Assembly: GCA_010015805.1 (NCBI GenBank)
Contig: ML978124.1
Span: forward strand, 1,550,001-1,614,000
DNA length: 64,000 nt
Reading direction: 5' to 3'
From: Rhizodiscina lignyota
Taxonomy: Eukaryota > Ascomycota > Dothideomycetes > Aulographales > Rhizodiscinaceae
The notes beneath the pieces were generated by a model. It was not told the origin of the DNA and did not search any database. It worked only from the letters and a program-made list of their open reading frames with translations. Positions 58,910 to 64,000 of the stretch are shown one piece after another (position 1 is the first letter of the stretch; each line of letters begins with the position of its first letter). The position numbers were made by a program, and so were the translations under genes.

Positions 58910-59719
58910 ATGGATTTCAAAGAAGAGAAGGCAAAGATGGCTCGTGGCGAGCTGTACCACGCCTTTATTCCGGAACTCGTGGCCGAACGAATGAGATGTA
59001 GTCAAGCCCGTGCTAGGTTCAACGCTACAGCGGACGCAACAAGGCGCCAGAGGGTGCAGATGTGGAGGGAGTAAGTACGTGAACATGTTATTACTATCAC
59101 TGTCATTCTCAGATGCTGACCACTCCAAGTATCACCAACGATCCCACTCCTCTTCCGCCCCCAGCTCCTACAGAAGAGGAAGACGATGCGCTTTTCGATG
59201 ATGACGCATGGGTTGAGCCGCCGATTTTCATAGATTACGGCTACAATGTGCGGCTTGGAAAGAATGTCTTCCTGAATTGGAACACGACAATCATAGACAC
59301 GTGCACTGTCACGATTGGAGACCGTACTCTCTTCGGTCCCAATTGCTCCCTATTCAGCGGCACTCACCCTCTAGACCCTAGCGTCCGGAACGGGACACAA
59401 GGACCGGAGTCAGGCAAGCCGATTTGGATCGGCGAAGATTGCTGGATCGGAGGTAATGTCGTTATCCTTCCTGGCGTGAGGATCGGAAGAGGGTCAACAG
59501 TAGGAGCAGGTAGTGTCGTGACTAAGGTATGGAAGCATGTATGCTTGATTATGGGCAGAATTGACGAGAGCGTAGGATGTGCCAGCCTTCCATGTTGTCG
59601 CAGGCAACCCAGCGAGGATTCTGCGAAAGATCGAGACTACCATGGACCCATCCCAAGCCAATTCCGACACTCAAGATAAAGTCGAAGGTGCCGAGGTACC
59701 CATGGCGAAAGCAACATGA
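58910..59719 (+). CDS. Hexapeptide-repeat O-acetyltransferase (maltose/galactoside type)
   Basis: Three exons, 58910-59070, 59130-59526 and 59576-59719, 233 aa. The N-terminal Mac domain is visible as KMARGELYHAFIPELVAERM and RARFN, followed by MWRDITNDP. The left-handed beta-helix includes FIDYGYNVRLGKNVFLNWNT, TIIDTCTVTIGD, the catalytic histidine in SLFSGTHPLD (near 133), IWIGEDCWIGGNVVILPGV and IGRGSTVGAGSVVTKDVPAF, then VVAGNPARILRKI. The last intron falls between VTK and DVPAF, exactly inside the conserved junction. Relatives transfer acetyl from acetyl-CoA to sugars; the acceptor here is unknown. The tail of 25 residues is acidic. Its 3' end faces the D-amino acid oxidase end 100 bp away. 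Confidence 0.92.
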
Positions 59720-59820
59720 ATGGGAGCATATATTGCTTCCTTTAACCGGGTTGCTTCATTTGTGAATTCTGACATAGAATTAGAGGGCTCTAGACTGCCC
59801 TCGCATCGAATAGAACTATA

Positions 59821-61234
59821 TCATAGCCTCGATGTTACCGTCCTCGGGGATTCTATACTGTCTCTTATCAACCTTACAACCTTCTGCGCCGAACCGATCG
59901 AATTCTGATAGCCAGCGCCAGCATGTCCATAAGCATGGCAAACCGTCTTGTCACCTAGTTTCTCGATTTCCACTCTTACACCTCCGGTCCTTCCCGGCCT
60001 AAATCCCACACATACATCGAGCACTTCAAACCCTCCGTCCTTACCCGTCAAGAGCTCTGGTGCCCACTTCTTCGCCCTCTCGATGATCTCCTTCGTCGTC
60101 TCTTCATCAGGCGTCCCCTGCCAGTTGTTTGCCTGCTTCGTCCCGCCGAGGACACTTCGGCCGCCTCCAGGACGCGGCAGGATATACGTCACGTTCGGAT
60201 TGGCTGGATTTTTGTCCTCGACGGTGGTTATGCGTTGAGCTTCTCCCTTCACTATGATTGTTTGTCCGCGAATAGGAAACATCTTCTCGTCCGGAACTAG
60301 GCGCCCCGCTCCAAGCCCAGTTGCATTCACCCAGACATCAACGGTTTTCAGATGTGGTGGTAATAAGGTTTCCGCAAAAGTGAGGGCAGCCGAAAGTCCA
60401 CCATCGGTCGGTAGTGCCGCTCTAATTAGATTTGCGCCAAGGGAGGTTGCGCGCTGCAGGAGATATTTGAGGTACTGTGGCACGTTGATCATGACCGATT
60501 GAAAGGTTGCGGCGGCATGGATACCCGGTAAGAGCTTTGACTTTGGGATAGCTTTGAAGGACAAGACTTGCGGTGCGAACCAGGTACGATTTGGGTCACC
60601 GCCAGGTACCTCAGGGTCGGGATGGACCCTTTTAGGCGGTTTAGCAGTTGCATATTGAGAGATGAGGCATCTTACCAGAAGAAGTGTGAGTCGTAGAGCT
60701 GCATGATTGTCATTGGTCAGCAACCGCGCGAAGTGAATGACCTGAGTGAGACCAGAGTAGAACGAAGACCGGTGACGAAGGAAAGGCTTACCCCTAATCC
60801 GGACACAGGCGCTGATTTGTCACGCCTTTCATTCTCCAGTACGCTCAGCCAGTAATTGTAGCTCTCGACATCCCACTTCTGCTGCTCGTGGTCGTCTAGG
60901 GGAGCATGAGTTCGCCAATGTGCACCCGCCCTGGCCGGAGTTTGTCAGCCGAAGCATAATATAGACACATAATAAAGTAGATTTTCACAAGCAAAAGAAA
61001 TAGATGCTGGACATGATGGAGACTAACCACGGCGATGTGTATTCTATCGATTTGTCTCCTGGAAAATGCTTTGCAATGATCGTGACGCCGTAGCCAGCTT
61101 CGAGAAGTGAAACCGATGTCTGCAAACCAGTTACGCCGGCGCTGAATATGGTCAGAACGGAGGATTAGGGAACAATAAGTTGTGATTCATTCTGCTGACC
61201 CGATGACCACTATTTGAGAACCTGACGATGCCAT
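59821..61234 (-). CDS. D-amino acid oxidase, peroxisomal
   Basis: Five exons: 61234-61200, 61141-61028, 60930-60792, 60698-60676 and 60628-59821, 372 aa. Splicing gives QIVVIGAGVTGLQTSVSLLE (FAD Rossmann), KHFPGDKSIEYTSPWAGAHW, LYDSHFFWVHPD (the 23-nt exon 4), then NVTYILPRPGGGRSVLGGTK, VCVGFRPGRTGGVRVE (substrate-binding arginine) and GHAGAGYQNSIGSAQKVV. All are standard for the DAO family, which deaminates D-amino acids with FAD, releasing hydrogen peroxide and ammonia. The protein ends SRL, a functional form of the PTS1 signal, so peroxisomal import is expected. A read from the internal ATG at 60723 would lose the FAD motif, which supports the five-exon model. Confidence 0.93.
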
Positions 61235-61592
61235 CTTTGGCACCCGAGCTGATGGCTTCGTACTAACTCTAGAGTAGTGTCTTTTAAAGAATGAGAAACG
61301 TCTTCATATGAGAATCGAGAATTAGAGGTTTACAAAATGCTGGAAGTTAATTCAGAAGAAGGGTTTAAGCGCTGGTGTGACCTGATATCTTCTGATGGAA
61401 AGGCTTTGCGGTGTCGGACCGCTCGATGGAGCACTGGAGTCCGATTTCCCGGAAGAAGGTATAGCGCTTCGTAAGGACCCTATTTTTTCGCCCATGGGCA
61501 AGGGATATCTCTCCGATTGCTATTTAGCCAAGCATGATGGACTCCTTGGACGGCGTTTGTAAGACTACTTATTATTTCAAGTCCCAGAGAGT

Positions 61593-61621
61593 GTTCGCTC
61601 GCAGGAAACTACCTCCTCCCT
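61593..61621. repeat. Lone end of the MITE-related family
   Basis: GTTCGCTCGCAGGAAACTA followed by CCTCCT matches the right end at 57578 (GTTCGCTCGCTGGAAACTA, GCTCCT) with two substitutions, and similarity continues a few bases inward. No matching left end was found upstream. Confidence 0.65.
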
Positions 61622-61879
61622 ATCCCCCTTAGCACTAGGGCATTCCCGGCCTCGGTACAGAATGAGAAATCCTATAATACACGAATGCACGTGCTCACGC
61701 GCTAGGACGTTCTGGGCACTCCTGACACTAAGAGCAACAGCAAATTCGAACAGTTATATTGAACTTAAGTTTTAGGTCTAATGTGGTTTTTCGACATGCA
61801 CACTGAATAACTAGTGGCATAACCGCAAAGGGCCCCCGCCCTTCCTAATAAACTCAGTCAGTCTGGTTTTCCTTACTGT

Positions 61880-61916
61880 CTTCCCGAATCGACGAGTTCG
61901 ATTCCGATTCGGGGAG
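61880..61916. other. 12-bp inverted repeat, 13-nt loop
   Basis: CTTCCCGAATCG (61880-61891) pairs with CGATTCGGGGAG (61905-61916) with a single G-T pair. The loop contains GTTCGATTC, like a tRNA T-loop, but the rest of a tRNA cannot be folded around it. A T-rich stretch follows. Confidence 0.6.
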
Positions 61917-62326
61917 CCAGTTAGGTTTTGCACTTTTATTTTCTAAATTCTTCCTTTTTTTAGAATCTAGATAGTATTTTTTTCTTTAAGAAACTACGCG
62001 TTGTTTTATTTTATTTTGGTTGACTTAGCTGTGATTCTTCATTGTTTGGCTCACTGCGCGGAGCACGTGACATGGCTAAGGGCCTCGGCACCGGATTAAC
62101 CACATTTCCAGTCGAAGGCTGGAAATATCAGTACCCAGAGCTAGGTGTCCTGACACCCCGGAGTTTAGGTACCAAAACTGGGAATGCCAGGCCTAGCGCT
62201 AAGGGAGATACAGCAGAGCGGGGACCTGACTCATTTTGTAATAGAAGAAGGTAGATACTCTTGAACGTACATATCTATTTTCGCATTGAATTATTTGAAT
62301 ACAGCGCGCGACTAGCCCTCTACTTC

Positions 62327-63657
62327 TTACACAATCTTCCGCCTCACGACTCTAACAATGTCTCTAAGACCTTTCAATCTCGAGTCTCTTGTTTCTCCAA
62401 GGTAAAGTGTGGCAACAGGCCAAGCATGAATACCACCTTTCGCTTCGTCGACCTCAACCTCCGGCCCAGCCTTCTTCAGCACACTTATCAGATTTCTCGT
62501 TTCTGGGCCGAGGACCTCTTCTGATCCAAACAAAAACAGCCAACCCTTCTTTGGCGATGCCCGAGACCATCTTGACAGATCCTTGCAGAGTCCAGGTGAA
62601 ACCATAGGATCATCTTGGGATACCTTGCGTCCAATGTATTGGGTACCGTAAAGATGTAAGCTGTCTGCGTTGAGGTAATCGCTCGGTGTATTTCGATTCT
62701 GTTTCGATATTATCGTGACCCAAGGAGAGATCATGATACTCATGGCTGGTAGCTTCGAGCAGCGTTCCGGAAGATCGGCCATATACAATAGCAGGCTCAA
62801 GATCAATGTAGCCCCGGCCGAGTCACCCCCAACGCAGATTTTTGAAGGGTCTTCCACAATTGAGAGGACATGCTGATAGCCCGCGAAACACTGCTGCACC
62901 TGTGTCGGGTAGACGGCGTCCGGCACGAGAGTGTACTCGAGGGTGAAGAGCGCAGGATTTCTATATCCCGACTCTTTCAGTAGCGTAACCCAAGCTAACA
63001 GGAATTCGAGGTAGAAGTAGCTTGACCCCATTGAGAAACCGCCCCCTACAAAAATCAGTCATTCACTCATGCTCCGGTGATGGGTCCTTGATGTCTTACC
63101 ATGGCAATAGTATATCACAATATCTGGCTTCTCATGCTCGTTCGGTATAATCCAAACGCCCTTAAAACCTTTCTATTTCCGGTTCAGTCATTAGCAGCCA
63201 TGAAAGAATAGTCACATACCCGATGAATCTCCCGCCAACGTATTGGAGACGTAAAATACCCATGCCTCAACATCCGGAAGTACAAGAACGGCAGTGCCAC
63301 CTGCTTCGAGAAGAAGACTCTCCCAATGTATGCTGGCATAAAGGCAAAGGCATATCGAACACATCTAATGACAAAGTCCTGGAATGCGGTCGCGTTCTGT
63401 ACAAAGGGTGATCGCCGTTGTCGAGGAGTAAAGTATCTCTCGTGCAGGAATTGATACGGCAATTGCACGCCTACGATTGCCGTCAACATTCTGACTTCAA
63501 ATCAGTATCAACGCGCTCCGATGCTCTTACAGAGGGACGGGGAAGCGCCTAACACCCATTTCGCGGTTTCGAAAAATCCAACATGAATGATTAGCTGCGG
63601 GGCGAGGAAAATCAGAAACACGAGACAGTCTAGATAGGATATCTGAGACAAAATCAT
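62327..63657 (-). CDS. Membrane-anchored alpha/beta hydrolase (steryl deacetylase-like)
   Basis: Four exons: 63657-63554, 63490-63220, 63172-63100 and 63045-62327, 388 aa. Residues 9-30 (LDCLVFLIFLAPQLIIHVGF) make an N-terminal membrane anchor. Then QLPYQFLHERYFTPRQRRSP, GFKGVWIIPNEHEKPD and, across the last splice, YYCHGGGFSMGSSYFYLEFL, the oxyanion HGGG block. The nucleophile is in CVGGDSAGATLIL and the histidine in KGGIHAWPV; the acidic position reads GSEEVLGPE. This fits the HSL/arylacetamide group. Yeast Say1, also ER-anchored, deacetylates sterols; that is the nearest known role, not proven here. The first donor (GTTAGG) was chosen for frame and is the least certain junction. Confidence 0.87.
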
Positions 63658-64000
63658 TTCGTGCCTCGTTGCGCGAACGTCGAGAACTCAAAAGTTAGAG
63701 ATGGAAGGAGGAACGTCCGAAGGAGATGTATGATGACAGGACCGCGCCTACGCCAAGCCGGTTCAAGATCTCTCGCGAATCTTGAAATTTGGGGATGCCA
63801 TTATGTATTCGAGGAAAAGGAGACTTTTGCAAATCATCATGAACTCCAATTACCTTCAAGTGCTCCTTGTAGGGCTGAATCTCAGCCAGCAGAATCGGTT
63901 CCGTTGATAACCATTGACGCCCACGTGACAATTTGACGCGTCGCGCGGAAAAATTAGTTACCGCGAGAAGCTCGGGACATCGGGTAACGGTTTTGTGGCT
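63658..64000. other. 5' region of the hydrolase gene, to window end
   Basis: A minus-strand open frame of 78 codons (63695-63931) has no domain and is not joined to the hydrolase by any splice I could find. No other feature. Confidence 0.35.

Larger units (their letters stand above)
61235..62326. other. Intergenic, 1.1 kb with element end and hairpins
   Basis: Between the D-amino acid oxidase start and the 3' end of the hydrolase. It holds the lone element end at 61593, a 12-bp-stem hairpin at 61880-61916, a T-rich stretch (61930-62020) and two small hairpins near 62105-62125 and 62144-62157. No protein gene is supported. Confidence 0.5.

Noticed and set aside
61880-61920. tRNA gene suggested by GTTCGATTC and a following GCCA
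   Set aside because: The T-stem does not pair properly and no acceptor, D or anticodon arms can be placed upstream.
63695-63931. Upstream exon of the hydrolase gene
   Set aside because: No splice joins it in frame and the ATG at 63657 already gives the expected membrane-anchor start.

Overview
This window looks like a nuclear contig from a filamentous ascomycete (Pezizomycotina, most like Dothideomycetes; the class is an inference). The genes are compact. Most introns are 45-70 bp with GT..AG ends and visible branch points such as GCTAAC or GACTAAC. The gene families are typical of filamentous fungi: a Zn2Cys6 regulator with a fungal middle region, NmrA-like and HRQ-type oxidoreductases, a membrane-bound FAD monooxygenase, and Ecl1 and TTI1 homologues. 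I saw no bacterial, organellar or viral block, and no rRNA, tRNA or CRISPR.

Layout. 0-13 kb: an isoamyl acetate-type GDSL esterase (minus, cut by the window edge), a CLC chloride/proton exchanger with CBS domains, two low-complexity proteins (one membrane-anchored) and a two-exon protein kinase. 13-18.5 kb: a gene-poor stretch with a hexanucleotide repeat and a small palindrome. 18.5-28.6 kb: a six-exon Zn2Cys6 transcription factor, a small coiled-coil protein, an eight-exon Avt-type vacuolar amino acid transporter that uses a 12-nt micro-exon, and a divergent orphan gene. 28.6-36.3 kb: mostly non-coding, with an Ecl1-type life-span factor and a degenerate triple repeat. 36.3-42 kb: VPS29 (with a 15-nt micro-exon) divergent from an alanine-glyoxylate aminotransferase, then a lysine-rich disordered protein. 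43-50 kb: three oxidoreductases in one orientation (NmrA-like, HRQ/DUF3445, Baeyer-Villiger-type), two of them carrying a predicted membrane anchor. 50-56 kb: TTI1 and a Cys-motif, Met/Pro-rich orphan. 56-57.6 kb: an island of related short repeats, one of which is a MITE-like element with 31-bp inverted ends inside the last intron of STE14. 58-64 kb: a hexapeptide-repeat O-acetyltransferase, a peroxisomal D-amino acid oxidase ending in SRL, and a membrane-anchored alpha/beta hydrolase resembling sterol deacetylase.

How the genes relate. There is no operon-like unit. Plausible functional links are peroxisomal or mitochondrial amino-acid handling (D-amino acid oxidase, alanine-glyoxylate aminotransferase), endosome/vacuole traffic and ion balance (VPS29, CLC, Avt transporter) and the oxidoreductase row at 43-50 kb. 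These are inferences from family roles. The strongest structural results are the re-modelled gene structures: the STE14 C-terminus recovered beyond the MITE, the micro-exons in VPS29 and the transporter, and the short first exon of TTI1.
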